Shown: positions 8,923 to 18,059 of the stretch, one piece after another | Layout: each line of letters starts with the position of its first letter | How positions within the stretch are numbered: the stretch's first letter is position 1 | Origin: Flagellimonas aurea | GTDB lineage: Bacteria > Bacteroidota > Bacteroidia > Flavobacteriales > Flavobacteriaceae | NCBI RefSeq assembly: GCF_017313785.1 | Contig: NZ_JAFLNL010000010.1 | Location: 120,766-184,765 of the forward strand | Length of the DNA stretch: 64,000 nucleotides | Reading direction: 5' to 3' | Position numbers and translations under genes: made by a program | Notes under the pieces: model-generated | Database searches by the model: none | Seen by the model: the letters and a program-made list of their open reading frames with translations, nothing else | Told to the model about the DNA's origin: nothing

Positions 8923-9309
8923 CTACAGAAATGCTTTATCAACAGGTTCCCACAGTTCCAACTTGTTTCCTTCAGGATCCAATATCCAACCAAATTTTCC
9001 GTATTCGTACTCCTCGATTTCCCCTACCACCGTGACTCCTTCTTTTTTCAGGACTTCAAGCAGTTTTACCAAGTTTTCCACTCTAAAGTTCATCATGAAT
9101 TGTTTCTCGCTCGGTTTAAAGTATTCGGTTTTTTCGTCCATTGGACTCCATTGGGTGGAACAATCGTTGCCATCCTTGTCCTTCCACCAAAAGGTATAGC
9201 CATATCGGTCAGTATTTAGTCCCAGATGATTTTTGTACCATTCCTTAATGCCATCGGGATCTTTGCTTTTAAAGAAAAAGCCCCCTAATCCGGTCACTCT
9301 ATTTTTCAT
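8923..9309 (-). CDS. VOC superfamily (glyoxalase/bleomycin-resistance-like) protein
   Basis: 128 residues with the vicinal-oxygen-chelate fold: an N-terminal GLGGFFFKSKDPDGIKEWY, a central TFWWKDKDGN and the C-terminal GWILDPEGNKLELWEP, where the Glu of KLELWEP is the usual metal ligand. The enzyme activity is unknown; single-domain VOC proteins of this size are often annotated as glyoxalases without proof. It is a separate gene between DUF4870 and DUF4199 genes on the same strand. Confidence 0.85.
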   Translation of the reverse strand: MKNRVTGLGGFFFKSKDPDGIKEWYKNHLGLNTDRYGYTFWWKDKDGNDCSTQWSPMDEKTEYFKPSEKQFMMNFRVENLVKLLEVLKKEGVTVVGEIEEYEYGKFGWILDPEGNKLELWEPVDKAFL

Positions 9310-9363
9310 TTTTTTGCTTGTTAAATTTTGTTGGTTTATTAGACATCCATCATTTTGGCATTT

Positions 9364-9870
9364 CTATTTTCGTTGGAGTATCAAGGAAGATAGCAGCGTG
9401 ACTATACATCCAATAATAAAGACCGTTGCCGACATGATGGTAAACGATACAAATGGATTGGAAAACTGTTCGCGCTCCGCTTCCAGTTGCGCCAATTGCG
9501 CATCCAATTCGGCAGCGGGGAGGTTTGCTCTCATGGTTTCGACTACTTCACCGTAATAGTCATCCATAAAATCCGGATTCAGCACTTCGGTGTACAGCAC
9601 GTCCAATAGGCCAAAGGTCAAGGCCGTGATCAAACTGATCAAGATACCGATGGTCAGGGCTTTTTTGAAACTTACCTTTCCGTCGTTTTCTTTGTCCCTA
9701 AAATGTCTGATACCAAAATACACAAAGCTGAGTGATACCACTATGGAGACATACCCCATGACCTCTTGTGTGGACATGGGCAGGTGGTCCAAAACGAACC
9801 AACTGATCATAAAAAGGACACAAATTGTAATGGCACCATAGGCACCAAACCTTAAAACTGTTTTTTTCAT
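9364..9870 (-). CDS. DUF4199 domain membrane protein
   Basis: 168-residue integral membrane protein with four hydrophobic segments (about residues 8-28, 38-56, 70-92 and 142-164) and a soluble helical loop between segments three and four that is rich in Ala/Gln/Glu. Layout and the segment VYFGIRHFRDKENDGKVSF match DUF4199, a family common in Flavobacteriia and of unknown function. It has its own TAnnTTTG box just upstream. Confidence 0.85.
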   Translation of the reverse strand: MKKTVLRFGAYGAITICVLFMISWFVLDHLPMSTQEVMGYVSIVVSLSFVYFGIRHFRDKENDGKVSFKKALTIGILISLITALTFGLLDVLYTEVLNPDFMDDYYGEVVETMRANLPAAELDAQLAQLEAEREQFSNPFVSFTIMSATVFIIGCIVTLLSSLILQRK

Positions 9871-9892
9871 TTCAATTGATTAAGAATTGAAC

Positions 9893-9900
9893 CAAAAGTA
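9893..9900 (-). promoter_or_regulatory. -10 box (TACTTTTG) of the DUF4199 gene
   Basis: Reads TACTTTTG on the minus strand, 22 bp before the ATG at 9870; matches TAnnTTTG. Confidence 0.5.
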
Positions 9901-9966
9901 GCTCTGGCGGTATTTTTGCCACTCATACTAAAGTACCAAAAACACCATTTACTTGATAAAAAATGA

Positions 9967-10377
9967 TTAAACCGGAAGAATGTGAAGGTCTTTTGCCTTT
10001 TGAATGGCCTGGGTCCTACGTTTGGAGTCGAGTTTTACCAAAAGATTGGATACATGGGTCTTTATCGTGCTTTCGGATAAAAAAAGGACATCTGCTATTT
10101 CTTTGTTGGAAAACCCTTTTGAAATTTGGACCAAAACTTCGTATTCCCTTTTACTGATGCCCAATTCCTCTATTTTTTGATGGTCTATGAAGTCGATTTT
10201 TTCTTTTTTCAGCGATTTCTTGTTAATGTAGATACCAACGATAAAGAAGACAATCGCAACGGTCCCGATTGCAATTTCTATGGAAATATTACCGGATAGA
10301 TAGGTATACTCGCTCAACTTGAAGAGCAGCAACAAGGCGACTATTAGTGCCGAAAAAACAAAAACGGTCTTTTTCAC
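9967..10377 (-). CDS. Membrane-anchored LuxR-type HTH regulator
   Basis: 136 residues. Two membrane segments (about residues 5-18 and 30-48) precede a LuxR/NarL-type helix-turn-helix (residues 75-130) containing GISKREYEVLVQISKGFSN and LFLSESTIKTHVSNLL. There is no receiver domain, so control is not by phosphorylation in the usual way; membrane tethering of the DNA-binding domain suggests signal sensing or release at the membrane (inference). The start is a GTG, since an overlapping ATG is out of frame. It begins 9 bp after the 2-hydroxyacid dehydrogenase gene and is probably in its operon. Similar short HTH proteins are common in Flavobacteriaceae, with targets unknown. Confidence 0.8.
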   Translation of the reverse strand: MKKTVFVFSALIVALLLLFKLSEYTYLSGNISIEIAIGTVAIVFFIVGIYINKKSLKKEKIDFIDHQKIEELGISKREYEVLVQISKGFSNKEIADVLFLSESTIKTHVSNLLVKLDSKRRTQAIQKAKDLHILPV

Positions 10378-10386
10378 CCATTAAAA

Positions 10387-11319
10387 TTAGGAAAATCTTG
10401 CTTTGACTTTATCTACAATGGTCTGGGCCAGTTTTTCCTTGCTCTCTACAGTCCATCCTGCAACATGGGGCGTAAGCAATACATTTTTGGCCTTGCGCAG
10501 GTATTTGAAAGCCTTAGGTTTTTGGGCGAACATATTTTCAAAGGATTTTTTCTCGTATTCCAGCACATCCAATCCAGCACCGAGCACTTTTCCCGATTTT
10601 AAGACTTCCACCAAATCATCGGTCACCACACATTTTCCACGGGCGGTGTTCAACAACCAAAAAGGTTTGTGGAACTTTCCGATAAATTCGGAGTTGATCA
10701 TCCCCATGGTCTGCTCGGTCTGCGGAACGTGCAAACTGACCACGTCCGAGCGTTGTTGGAATTCCATGATTCCTACCTGACGGGCATTTTCGTCACCGAC
10801 ACCACCTATGATATCATAACAAATGACCTCTACATCAAACCCCCGCAATTTTTTGGCGAAGGATTTTCCCATGTTTCCGTAGCCTATGATCCCAACGGTC
10901 TTGCCATCCAGTTCAACTCCTCTGTTCTGTTCACGTTTCCACTTGCCTTTTCGCACTTGACGGTCGGCCCTGCCCATGTGGTTCATTAAGGAAAGCAACA
11001 TGCCCAAGGTATGTTCACCTACGGCATTTCTGTTACCTTCGGGTGCGGATGCCAAAAAAACTTCCTTGTATTTGGCGTATTCAATATCGATGTTTTCCAG
11101 TCCGGCGCCCACTCTTCCTATAAATTTTAGGTTGGCGGCTTTTTCCAAAAATTGTCGGTCTATGGTAAACCTGCTTCGGATAATGATTCCATCGTAGTCG
11201 TGGATTTTCTTTTCCACTTCTTCTTTGGTTGAGGTATAGTCTTCGTGGTTTTCAAACCCAAGCTCGGCAAATTGCTCAATAAGCAGGGAATGATTGGTGT
11301 CTAGGTGGAGAACTTTCAT
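10387..11319 (-). CDS. D-2-hydroxyacid dehydrogenase, phosphoglycerate-dehydrogenase-like
   Basis: NAD-dependent dehydrogenase of the D-isomer-specific 2-hydroxyacid family, about 310 residues. Visible are the NAD-binding motif GIIGYGNMGKSFAKKL, the catalytic Arg in LLNTARGKCV, Glu in GLDVLEYE and His in LTPHVAGWT. It may be a 3-phosphoglycerate dehydrogenase (serA-like), but it lacks the ACT domain and the substrate is uncertain. I chose the ATG at 11319 (MKVLHLDTN): a TATATTTG -10 box lies 5 bp before it, and a more upstream ATG at 11382 would add 21 residues lying across that promoter and overlap the cupin gene. A LuxR-type regulator follows 9 bp downstream. Confidence 0.88.
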   Translation of the reverse strand: MKVLHLDTNHSLLIEQFAELGFENHEDYTSTKEEVEKKIHDYDGIIIRSRFTIDRQFLEKAANLKFIGRVGAGLENIDIEYAKYKEVFLASAPEGNRNAVGEHTLGMLLSLMNHMGRADRQVRKGKWKREQNRGVELDGKTVGIIGYGNMGKSFAKKLRGFDVEVICYDIIGGVGDENARQVGIMEFQQRSDVVSLHVPQTEQTMGMINSEFIGKFHKPFWLLNTARGKCVVTDDLVEVLKSGKVLGAGLDVLEYEKKSFENMFAQKPKAFKYLRKAKNVLLTPHVAGWTVESKEKLAQTIVDKVKARFS

Positions 11320-11324
11320 AGGGG

Positions 11325-11332
11325 CAAATATA
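11325..11332 (-). promoter_or_regulatory. -10 box (TATATTTG) abutting the dehydrogenase start codon
   Basis: TAnnTTTG match ending 5 bp before the ATG at 11319, implying a leaderless or nearly leaderless mRNA. It supports the shorter start. Confidence 0.55.
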
Positions 11333-11338
11333 CAACTC

Positions 11339-11704
11339 CTAGATTTTTGGATAGTGGGTCTGCGTTTTTTCATCAAGCACATTGCCTGTATGTGCCGTGC
11401 TCATTTTTTCAAAAAGAAGCACATGTACCTCTTCGTCATTTTTGGTCATGGGATTGTGCTCTACGCCTTTGGGTACTACTATGATTTCGCCTTCTTTCAC
11501 TTCTTCGGTCCTGTCCCTAAATTGCATGTAGAGGGTTCCTTTGATGACCTGAAAAAGTTCATCCTCGTTTTCATGGGCATGCCAAACAAACTCTCCCTGA
11601 AGTTTGGCCAGAAGGACTTGCATATCGTCCACCACGGCAATTTGATGTGGATGCCATTGTTTTGTGAACTCTGCGTGTTTTTGTTTTAGGTTGATGGGTT
11701 TCAT
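11339..11704 (-). CDS. Cupin domain protein
   Basis: 121-residue single-domain cupin. The first cupin motif is seen in VWHAHENEDELFQVIKGTL (His, His and Glu ligands) and the second in PKGVEHNPM (His ligand), so it probably binds a divalent metal. Such small cupins include isomerases, dioxygenases and sugar-binding proteins; no substrate can be named. It lies 9 bp downstream of mgtE on the same strand and may be read from the rsmA-mgtE transcript. Confidence 0.85.
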   Translation of the reverse strand: MKPINLKQKHAEFTKQWHPHQIAVVDDMQVLLAKLQGEFVWHAHENEDELFQVIKGTLYMQFRDRTEEVKEGEIIVVPKGVEHNPMTKNDEEVHVLLFEKMSTAHTGNVLDEKTQTHYPKI

Positions 11705-11713
11705 TGTGATGGA

Positions 11714-13066
11714 TTAAATTCCCAAGATTATCTTGGCTATCGAAAAATAGATAAGGATTCCAAAAATATCGTTGCTTGTGGTAATAAAAGGACCAGTGGC
11801 AATGGCGGGGTCAATGTTTCTTTTATGGAGAAACAATGGGACAAAAGTACCTATGAAGCCTGCCACAACAATTACTACGATCAAGGAGAGTGAAATGGCC
11901 AGAGCCGTGGCAAAGGTACCTTTCCACACCCAGGTAAAGAACAAAAGTAAAATGGCAAGTATCAAGCCGTTCAATAGGGCCAATAACATTTCCTTTAATA
12001 AATGGTTCCTAACACTGCCTTTTAGATCATCGTTCGCAAGGCCTTGCACTACAATGGCACTGGATTGCACACCCACGTTTCCCGCCATTGCAGCAATAAG
12101 TGGAGTGAAAAAGAACAATATGGCGTGTTTGGAAATCATATCTTCAAAGGTGCCCATGATCGCTGCAGCGCCCAGTCCTCCTAAAAGACCAAGTATCAGC
12201 CATGGGAGTCGTGCGCGTGTTAGTATCCAAATACTATCGCTTACCTCAACATCTTGTGAGATACCTGCTGCCATTTGGTAATCCTTGTCGGCTTCCTCAC
12301 GGATTACATCCACAATGTCATCGATGGTGATACGGCCCACTAAGCGTCCTATTTCGTCTATCACGGGAATGGCCTCCAAGTCGTACTTGGACATGATTCT
12401 GGCTACTTCCTCACCTCGTTCGTTGACGTTGACCGAATCCACTTTTGGAATGTAAATATCCTTTATATGGCTTTTGGTAGAGGCGGTAAGCAAATCTTTA
12501 AGGGATAGTCGGCCCTTTAGCTTGCCCTCGTCATCCACTACGTAAATGGAATGCACCCGGGTCACATTTTCCGCTTGGGCACGCATCTCCTTGACGCAGG
12601 TGGTCACGGTCCAATTTTCGTTCACCTTTACGAGCTCTTTTGCCATGAGACCCCCAGCGGAATCCTCTTCGTAGCGCAAAAGGTCCACAATGTCCTTGGC
12701 GTGTTCACGGTCCTCGATTTCAGAGATAACCTCCTGAACAAGTTCTTTCGGGAGTTCGTTGATGATATCCGCAGCATCATCGGTATCCAGTTCTGAGAGC
12801 TCAACCGCGATTTCCTTGGCGGTAAGGTTTTTAAGTACCGCCTCACGGATGTCTTCGTGCATTTCAGCAAGAATGTCCGAGGTTTTTTCACTATCCAGAA
12901 GTTTGATCAAATAGGTCGCCTCTTCCACCTCCATTTCGTCCGCTATCTCCGCAATATCGGCATAGTGGAACTCCTTCATCATGGATTGAAGCTCGGCGTC
13001 CTTATTCTCGGCGATCAGTTGCCTGATTTCTTCTAAAAGTTCTTCTGTGAGTTTAAACGGGGTCAT
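11714..13066 (-). CDS. mgtE: Magnesium transporter MgtE
   Basis: Mg2+ channel/transporter of 450 residues in the inner membrane. Domain order: N-terminal superhelical MgtE_N domain (about 1-130, with [13 protein letters not shown]), a CBS pair (about 135-255), a connecting helix, and five membrane segments from about residue 280, with the pore-family motif [17 protein letters not shown]. The cytosolic N and CBS domains sense intracellular Mg2+ and close the pore in known homologues. The start overlaps the end of rsmA by 14 bp, so the two are translationally coupled. Confidence 0.95.
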   Translation of the reverse strand: MTPFKLTEELLEEIRQLIAENKDAELQSMMKEFHYADIAEIADEMEVEEATYLIKLLDSEKTSDILAEMHEDIREAVLKNLTAKEIAVELSELDTDDAADIINELPKELVQEVISEIEDREHAKDIVDLLRYEEDSAGGLMAKELVKVNENWTVTTCVKEMRAQAENVTRVHSIYVVDDEGKLKGRLSLKDLLTASTKSHIKDIYIPKVDSVNVNERGEEVARIMSKYDLEAIPVIDEIGRLVGRITIDDIVDVIREEADKDYQMAAGISQDVEVSDSIWILTRARLPWLILGLLGGLGAAAIMGTFEDMISKHAILFFFTPLIAAMAGNVGVQSSAIVVQGLANDDLKGSVRNHLLKEMLLALLNGLILAILLLFFTWVWKGTFATALAISLSLIVVIVVAGFIGTFVPLFLHKRNIDPAIATGPFITTSNDIFGILIYFSIAKIILGI

Positions 13067-13925
13067 CGGCTATCTTCTGTGTCAACGTTACAAAGTCAGC
13101 TACGCTTAACTGTTCGGGGCGTTGGTCAAAGATAGCATCTTCTTTTAGATTATCGGAAAGGTTGAAGGTTTTAAGACTGTTACGAATGGTTTTTCGTCTT
13201 TGGTTAAACGATGATTTCACCACTTTAAAGAAAAGACGTTCATCACAAGGAAGTTTGAGTTCTTTTTTACGGGTCAATCGGAGCACACCGGAATCCACCT
13301 TTGGTGGAGGATCAAATACTCCGGGCGGAACGGTGAACAAATATTCCGCATCATAATACGCTTGGACCAATACAGAAAGGATTCCGTAGGTTTTGTTCCC
13401 TGGTCCTTCGCAAATACGTTTGGCCACTTCTTTTTGGAACATTCCGGAAAACTCGGGTACCTGGTGCCGCATTTCCAGCATTTTAAAAACTATCTGACTG
13501 GAAATGTTGTAGGGAAAGTTGCCGGTAATTGCAAATTCCTCTTCACCATAAAGCTCGGTAAGGTCAAATCTTAGGAAGTCCGCCTCTATAATGTTGAGCC
13601 GCTTGTTTTGTTTCAAAATTGCGGCGTGTTCCAATGGAAAACTGTGGTTGAGGTAGACGATGGATTCTTCGTCCAGGTCCATGGCCACCAGATCAAGATC
13701 ACGTTGCAATAGGTGTTTGGTGAGCACCCCCATGCCAGGGCCTATTTCCAACACATTTTTGTATCCTTTCAGCGATAAGGTCTGGGCAATTTTTTCAGCT
13801 ACGGATTCATCTTTAAGAAAATGCTGCCCTAAATGTTTCTTTGCTTTTACCGCGCCATCGTCCTGCGCCGGTCTATGATTGTGCGGGGAACTGTTCGAGT
13901 ACTTCTTTCGCTTCTTTTTGGACAC
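13053..13925 (-). CDS. rsmA: 16S rRNA (adenine1518/1519-N6)-dimethyltransferase
   Basis: Dimethylates two adjacent adenines in the 3' hairpin of 16S rRNA (KsgA/RsmA), 290 residues. Motifs: [14 protein letters not shown] at the substrate side, SAM-binding [12 protein letters not shown] and the catalytic GNFPYNIS (NxPY type). The N-terminal 30 residues are basic and poorly conserved. A GTG at 13925 is the best start, with no in-frame ATG close to the conserved region. It is first in a coupled unit with mgtE, a combination often seen in Bacteroidetes. Confidence 0.95.
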   Translation of the reverse strand: MSKKKRKKYSNSSPHNHRPAQDDGAVKAKKHLGQHFLKDESVAEKIAQTLSLKGYKNVLEIGPGMGVLTKHLLQRDLDLVAMDLDEESIVYLNHSFPLEHAAILKQNKRLNIIEADFLRFDLTELYGEEEFAITGNFPYNISSQIVFKMLEMRHQVPEFSGMFQKEVAKRICEGPGNKTYGILSVLVQAYYDAEYLFTVPPGVFDPPPKVDSGVLRLTRKKELKLPCDERLFFKVVKSSFNQRRKTIRNSLKTFNLSDNLKEDAIFDQRPEQLSVADFVTLTQKIADDPV

Positions 13926-13946
13926 TACTGGCGGTTTTTTTGCAAG

Positions 13947-14255
13947 TTAGTTGGAATTTTCGATATAGATCCAAGCCTCATCGCCCGATTCCAATTGGAA
14001 TTTTTCACGTTTGTAGGCGCTGGTTTCGTAAATATCCGCCTTTTTCAGGTCAGTTTCGTTCACTTCATAGGCCATTCCAGCTACCTTGTCTTCGGGATTA
14101 TTGGTATTGATGACCAAAGGATACCGACCATACACGGCATTTTCCAGTTTTTTGAAACCCAATGCAGCATCGGCTTTTCCCTTGAGCAGGCGACCAAAAA
14201 TATATTCCTGTACTTGCAGGTCTTGGAGCGTTCCGTAGGAAAAAAGATATTCCAA
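13947..14255 (-). CDS. Gamma-glutamylcyclotransferase-like (AIG2) protein
   Basis: 102 residues with the cyclotransferase-like substrate loop YLFSYGTLQD (YGxL motif, residues 3-12) and Glu in ADIYETSAYKR as likely catalytic acid. Members cleave gamma-glutamyl or related amine bonds; the exact substrate is unknown. The start is a TTG three bases after the DUF4286 stop, since no in-frame ATG precedes the conserved YGTL, so the two genes are probably co-translated. Confidence 0.82.
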   Translation of the reverse strand: MEYLFSYGTLQDLQVQEYIFGRLLKGKADAALGFKKLENAVYGRYPLVINTNNPEDKVAGMAYEVNETDLKKADIYETSAYKREKFQLESGDEAWIYIENSN

Positions 14256-14258
14256 TGG

Positions 14259-14576
14259 CTATGGTATTTGTTGACTGATGACTTCCAGTTCGGTTCTAAA
14301 GGCCACGAATTTGTTTGGAAACATTTTTTGCGCATCCGCTCGTAAACGCTCAGCGTCCTCTTTGTAATAGGATTCCAAGGTGCCCCTGTCCTGCGTGGTG
14401 TATTGAATGGAGTAGGTAATGCCGCCCATGTCTTCTTCCACCAAAACCTTGACCATTTTGGCGTGGGTAAATTTTCCCGTGGCCAGCATATCGGGCAGGT
14501 GCTTGTCCTTCATCCACTCCAACCATTGGTCATGGACACTTTCGTCTATATTGATGGTAACGTTGTATATGAGCAT
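14259..14576 (-). CDS. DUF4286 family protein
   Basis: 105-residue cytoplasmic protein beginning MLIYNVTINIDESVHDQWLE and containing HLPDMLATGKFTHAKMVKVL, matching the DUF4286 family (dimeric ferredoxin-like fold proteins of unknown function common in Bacteroidetes). It precedes the gamma-glutamylcyclotransferase-like gene with a three-base gap. No catalytic residues can be named. Confidence 0.82.
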   Translation of the reverse strand: MLIYNVTINIDESVHDQWLEWMKDKHLPDMLATGKFTHAKMVKVLVEEDMGGITYSIQYTTQDRGTLESYYKEDAERLRADAQKMFPNKFVAFRTELEVISQQIP

Positions 14577-14639
14577 GCGCTTCTTTTGTTTGATTGTGGG
14601 GTGAAATTACTGTAATTTTTAAAATCAGGTAGTTCTGAG

Positions 14640-14700
14640 TGTTATTTCTAAATGAAGACCGAAGACTTTCGGTACGATTGAGAAATCTGTCCATAAGATT
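14640..14700. repeat. Palindromic intergenic repeat
   Basis: Contains ATTTCT...AGAAAT flanking a compact inner hairpin ACCGAA/TTCGGT (14658-14663 and 14668-14673). It resembles the dispersed palindromes seen at 16543-16626 and inside the ligase gene. Confidence 0.45.
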
Positions 14701-14723
14701 CCCGCCTTTGCGGCAATAAAGAA

Positions 14724-16520
14724 TTAGTTAATGGCGTCCCCTCGTAACCTCCTAAAATTTTTACGGGCTTGGGGAAAATAATAGCTATCCTGATAATTGT
14801 ATATGATTTTCTCGTAATGGCTCTTCGCCTTTTCGGGTTCGTTCAGGATATTCTCGTACAGTTCTCCGAGGGCAAAGTGGGCATCGTCCGCTAGAATGCC
14901 ATCAGCATAGAACTCTACAATTTTTTGATAGTTGAACTCGGCACTCTCGTAGTTTTTCTGCTCTACTAAAAGTTCTGCTTGCTTCAACAAGGCTTCGTCC
15001 TCGATTTTTTCGCCTTTATGGTTTTGTAAAATATCTTCAAGCACTTCAATGGCCTCGGTATTTTTATTTTGATAGGCCAACAAGTCAGCCCTGGCATATT
15101 TTTTTAACGCCGTCTGTGTGGAATCTTCCAGTGAATTGTCGGAAATCAACAAGCTCAATTGCATGGCATCGTTGGCGATAAGTTGGGATGTGGAGCTTCG
15201 TAATACCTTCAATTGGGTAAGGGCCCAGTCAAAATCACCCTTATAAAAACTGGTCTGCGCCACCTTGAACCGCGCATCTTGGCCCAATACATCGTTTTTG
15301 ACGCTTTTTTGTACTTGGGTGAACAGTATCAAGGCTTCGTTGAATCTTTGGTCGAACACCAGAATATCGCCCAACGCCAATTTTACATAGGCCATGGTCA
15401 TCCGTCCCATGGGGAGTTCCAAGCTTTCCTTGAGCATGGCAATTGCGGGTTCTGGCTCTTCTTTTTTGAAGGTGAGGAAGTTTGCATAGGCAATCTGAAG
15501 CTGCAAGGTGATGCTCTGGTTGCCATATTCTCCCACTAGGTCATCAAACTTTTTTTGTACATCTTCCAGAACCTTTTCCGTGGGATTTTCCAGGGCAATA
15601 TCGATGAGGTTGAGCTCGGCATTGAGTTTAGTTCTTGGGTTTTCTGTATTGTCAACGATATATGTGTAGATCTCGGTCGCGGTTTCCAGGTCTTTGTCCT
15701 CCAAAGCTATGCTTCCCAAGTTTTCCAATCGGTCCACGGATTGGCCCTCGCTACGTTTATAAATGGCCTTTTCCTGACTAAAGGCACTGTTGTATTGTTT
15801 TTGCTGAACAAAAAGCCAGCTCAAAAGTTCGTTCCAAAGAATGTCGGGAGCTTTTTGCGCATTTTGAAGCAGCACTTTTCGCAATAGGACATTGTTTTCG
15901 TCGGCGGGGTCTTCGGAGATAAAATCATCGATGTTGCGCAGTACATTGGAGCGTGAGGTGCGTCCCTCCCAAATAAGGTTAAGATAGGATTGATACATTT
16001 TAGCGATATCGCCCTGTTCGCCATAAATACGCGCCAATTGAAAATCGTAGTTGAGATCGGGCTTTAGTTCCATGGCCCGGGTATAGGCTTGGACGGCATA
16101 ATCCAACAGAGCATATTTTTGGAAGCGATACCCGACACTGTACCCATAATTGGGATTGTCCTCTATTTTACTGATGGCCTTATCGTAATAGGCATTGGCC
16201 TTTTCCGCTTCGTTTTTGAGGGTGAAATTGTAACCCAGTTCAATGTAAAATGTGGGAAAAGCGTAGCTGTCCTCTATTTTTTGAAGTAAAAACGCCTCGG
16301 CCTCGTCATAGCGTTCCAATTGCTGGTAACAGGCCACCAGACCCTCGGCATAATCTGTGCGTCTTGGGTTGGTCTCCACCAATTTTTCGTAGAACACCAC
16401 AGCTTTCTCGTAATCGCCATCCTGAAAGTATTGTTTGGCCAAGAAATCCTCTTGGGCCGCTCCAATAAAACTGGAAAGCAATACTATAAGAAATAAAAGA
16501 CGTCTCAAAGGGATGTTCAT
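14724..16520 (-). CDS. Secreted or periplasmic TPR-repeat protein
   Basis: About 598 residues. A signal peptide (MNIPLRRLLFLIVLLSSFIGAAQ) is followed by tetratricopeptide repeats along nearly the whole length, for example FLAKQYFQDGDYEKAVVFYEKLV at the start and NEPEKAKSHYEKIIYNYQDSYYFPQARKNF at the end. The ATG at 16520 is preferred to a TTG nine bases upstream. TPR proteins of this type are scaffolds for envelope complexes; the partner is unknown. The C-terminal repeats resemble YbgF/BamD-like TPRs. The gene is monocistronic, with palindromic repeats on both sides. Confidence 0.85.
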   Translation of the reverse strand: MNIPLRRLLFLIVLLSSFIGAAQEDFLAKQYFQDGDYEKAVVFYEKLVETNPRRTDYAEGLVACYQQLERYDEAEAFLLQKIEDSYAFPTFYIELGYNFTLKNEAEKANAYYDKAISKIEDNPNYGYSVGYRFQKYALLDYAVQAYTRAMELKPDLNYDFQLARIYGEQGDIAKMYQSYLNLIWEGRTSRSNVLRNIDDFISEDPADENNVLLRKVLLQNAQKAPDILWNELLSWLFVQQKQYNSAFSQEKAIYKRSEGQSVDRLENLGSIALEDKDLETATEIYTYIVDNTENPRTKLNAELNLIDIALENPTEKVLEDVQKKFDDLVGEYGNQSITLQLQIAYANFLTFKKEEPEPAIAMLKESLELPMGRMTMAYVKLALGDILVFDQRFNEALILFTQVQKSVKNDVLGQDARFKVAQTSFYKGDFDWALTQLKVLRSSTSQLIANDAMQLSLLISDNSLEDSTQTALKKYARADLLAYQNKNTEAIEVLEDILQNHKGEKIEDEALLKQAELLVEQKNYESAEFNYQKIVEFYADGILADDAHFALGELYENILNEPEKAKSHYEKIIYNYQDSYYFPQARKNFRRLRGDAIN

Positions 16521-16542
16521 TAGTAACAATTAATAAGAGTGT

Positions 16543-16626
16543 CCTGTCATTTCGAACGTAGTGAGAAATCCCATTTCAAGTTTAGGGTTGTGAGATTCCT
16601 CGTCACTTCGCTTTGTCGGAATGACA
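16543..16626. repeat. Dispersed palindromic intergenic repeat
   Basis: Begins TGTCATTTCGAACGTAGTG and ends CGCTTTGTCGGAATGACA, so its ends form an imperfect inverted repeat (TGTCATTtCGA / TCGGAATGACA) with internal AGAAATC and GAGATTCC segments. This is the usual look of a short palindromic repeat of flavobacterial intergenic regions. It lies between serS and the TPR gene. Confidence 0.6.
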
Positions 16627-16737
16627 ATTGCACTTAAAATAAACACGGTGGATTTTAACCCATGGTGTTTTATTTCAAATATAACGCAGAAATGTGGGGG
16701 ATTCTGTTAAGCGAATCCAAATTAATGGTGGAAAACC

Positions 16738-18009
16738 TTAATCGATGGTGTCAAAACCGCAATAGGGAACCAGCACTTCGGGTATTTTTATCCCTTCGTC
16801 GGTCTGATAGTTTTCCAAGATCCCGGCCAATACCCTTGGCAAAGCCAACGAACTTCCGTTCAAGGTGTGGGCCAATTGGCTTTTTCCATTTTCGTCCTTG
16901 TACCGCAATTTTAGGCGATTGGCCTGGAAGGTTTCAAAGTTGGATACGGAACTGATTTCCAACCAACGGTCTTGCGCGGTCGAGAACACTTCAAAATCGA
17001 AGGTCAGGGCAGAAGTGAAACCTAAATCTCCTCCGCAAAGACGAAGGATTCGGTAAGGCAATTTCAATTCACGTAGAATATTTTTTACGTGCTCCACCAT
17101 TTCATCCAAGGCTTGGTATGAATTGTTGGGGTGCTCCAATCGCACGATTTCCACTTTGTCAAACTGATGCAAACGGTTCAAACCGCGAACGTGTGCCCCG
17201 TAGCTACCTGCTTCACGACGGAAACAAGGGGTGTAGCCAGTGTATTTGATGGGGAAATCGCTTTCTGCCAAAATATCGCCTCGGTGCAAGTTGGTCACGG
17301 GTACTTCGGCTGTTGGAATCAGGTACAAATCATCAGCTTGGACGTGGTACATTTGACCTTCCTTGTCGGGTAACTGACCTGTGCCGTAGCCTGAATCTTC
17401 GTTCACCATAAGCGGCACTTGCATCTCGGTATAACCAGCTTCGGCATTTTTATCCAAGAAATAGGCGATAAGGGCACGTTGCAAACGAGCACCTTTCCCT
17501 TTGTAAACAGGAAACCCAGCTCCAGTGATCTTCACACCTAGCTCAAAATCGATAATGTCGTATTTCTTGGCCAATTCCCAGTGTGGAAGTGCCCCATCTG
17601 ACAAGGTTGGGATATCACCTTCTTTAAAAACCTCTTCATTGTCCTCCTCAGAATTACCTGCGGGAACAGACTCGTGGGGAACGTTCGGAATCAAATACAA
17701 TTGCTGCTGAAGTTCTTCGGCAGTTGTATTTAGGTCGTCACCCAATTTTTTGGATGCTTCTTTGAGTCCAGCTGTTTTTTCCTTCAGGACATTGGCCTCT
17801 TGCGCTTTTCCAGTTTTGAAAAGGATGCCGATTTCCTTGGAAATTTTGTTGGATTCGGCCAGCGTAGCGTCCAGTTCGGTTTGGATGGAACGTCTTTTTT
17901 CATCGAGTTCCAAAACCTTTGAAATCATAGGTGCTGCATCGATGTTTCGCTTTTTTAGAGCGGTTATGATGGTTTCCTGGTTTTCCCTGATGTTCTGTAA
18001 TTGAAGCAT
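16738..18009 (-). CDS. serS: Seryl-tRNA synthetase
   Basis: Charges tRNA-Ser with serine; 423 residues. The N-terminal 110 residues form the coiled-coil tRNA-binding arm. The class II core shows motif 2 (TPCFRREAGSYGAHVRGLNR) and motif 3 (GSSLALPRVLAGILENYQ). Length and motifs are typical. It has its own TAnnTTTG box and is followed by a palindromic repeat. Confidence 0.97.
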   Translation of the reverse strand: MLQLQNIRENQETIITALKKRNIDAAPMISKVLELDEKRRSIQTELDATLAESNKISKEIGILFKTGKAQEANVLKEKTAGLKEASKKLGDDLNTTAEELQQQLYLIPNVPHESVPAGNSEEDNEEVFKEGDIPTLSDGALPHWELAKKYDIIDFELGVKITGAGFPVYKGKGARLQRALIAYFLDKNAEAGYTEMQVPLMVNEDSGYGTGQLPDKEGQMYHVQADDLYLIPTAEVPVTNLHRGDILAESDFPIKYTGYTPCFRREAGSYGAHVRGLNRLHQFDKVEIVRLEHPNNSYQALDEMVEHVKNILRELKLPYRILRLCGGDLGFTSALTFDFEVFSTAQDRWLEISSVSNFETFQANRLKLRYKDENGKSQLAHTLNGSSLALPRVLAGILENYQTDEGIKIPEVLVPYCGFDTID

Positions 18010-18026
18010 GGCCTTGTTTTGAGGCG

Positions 18027-18034
18027 CAAATTTA
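18027..18034 (-). promoter_or_regulatory. -10 box (TAAATTTG) of serS
   Basis: Minus-strand TAnnTTTG match 17 bp before the serS ATG at 18009. Confidence 0.55.
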
Positions 18035-18059
18035 ATTTAATCTGGAGAAGTGCCCAACT

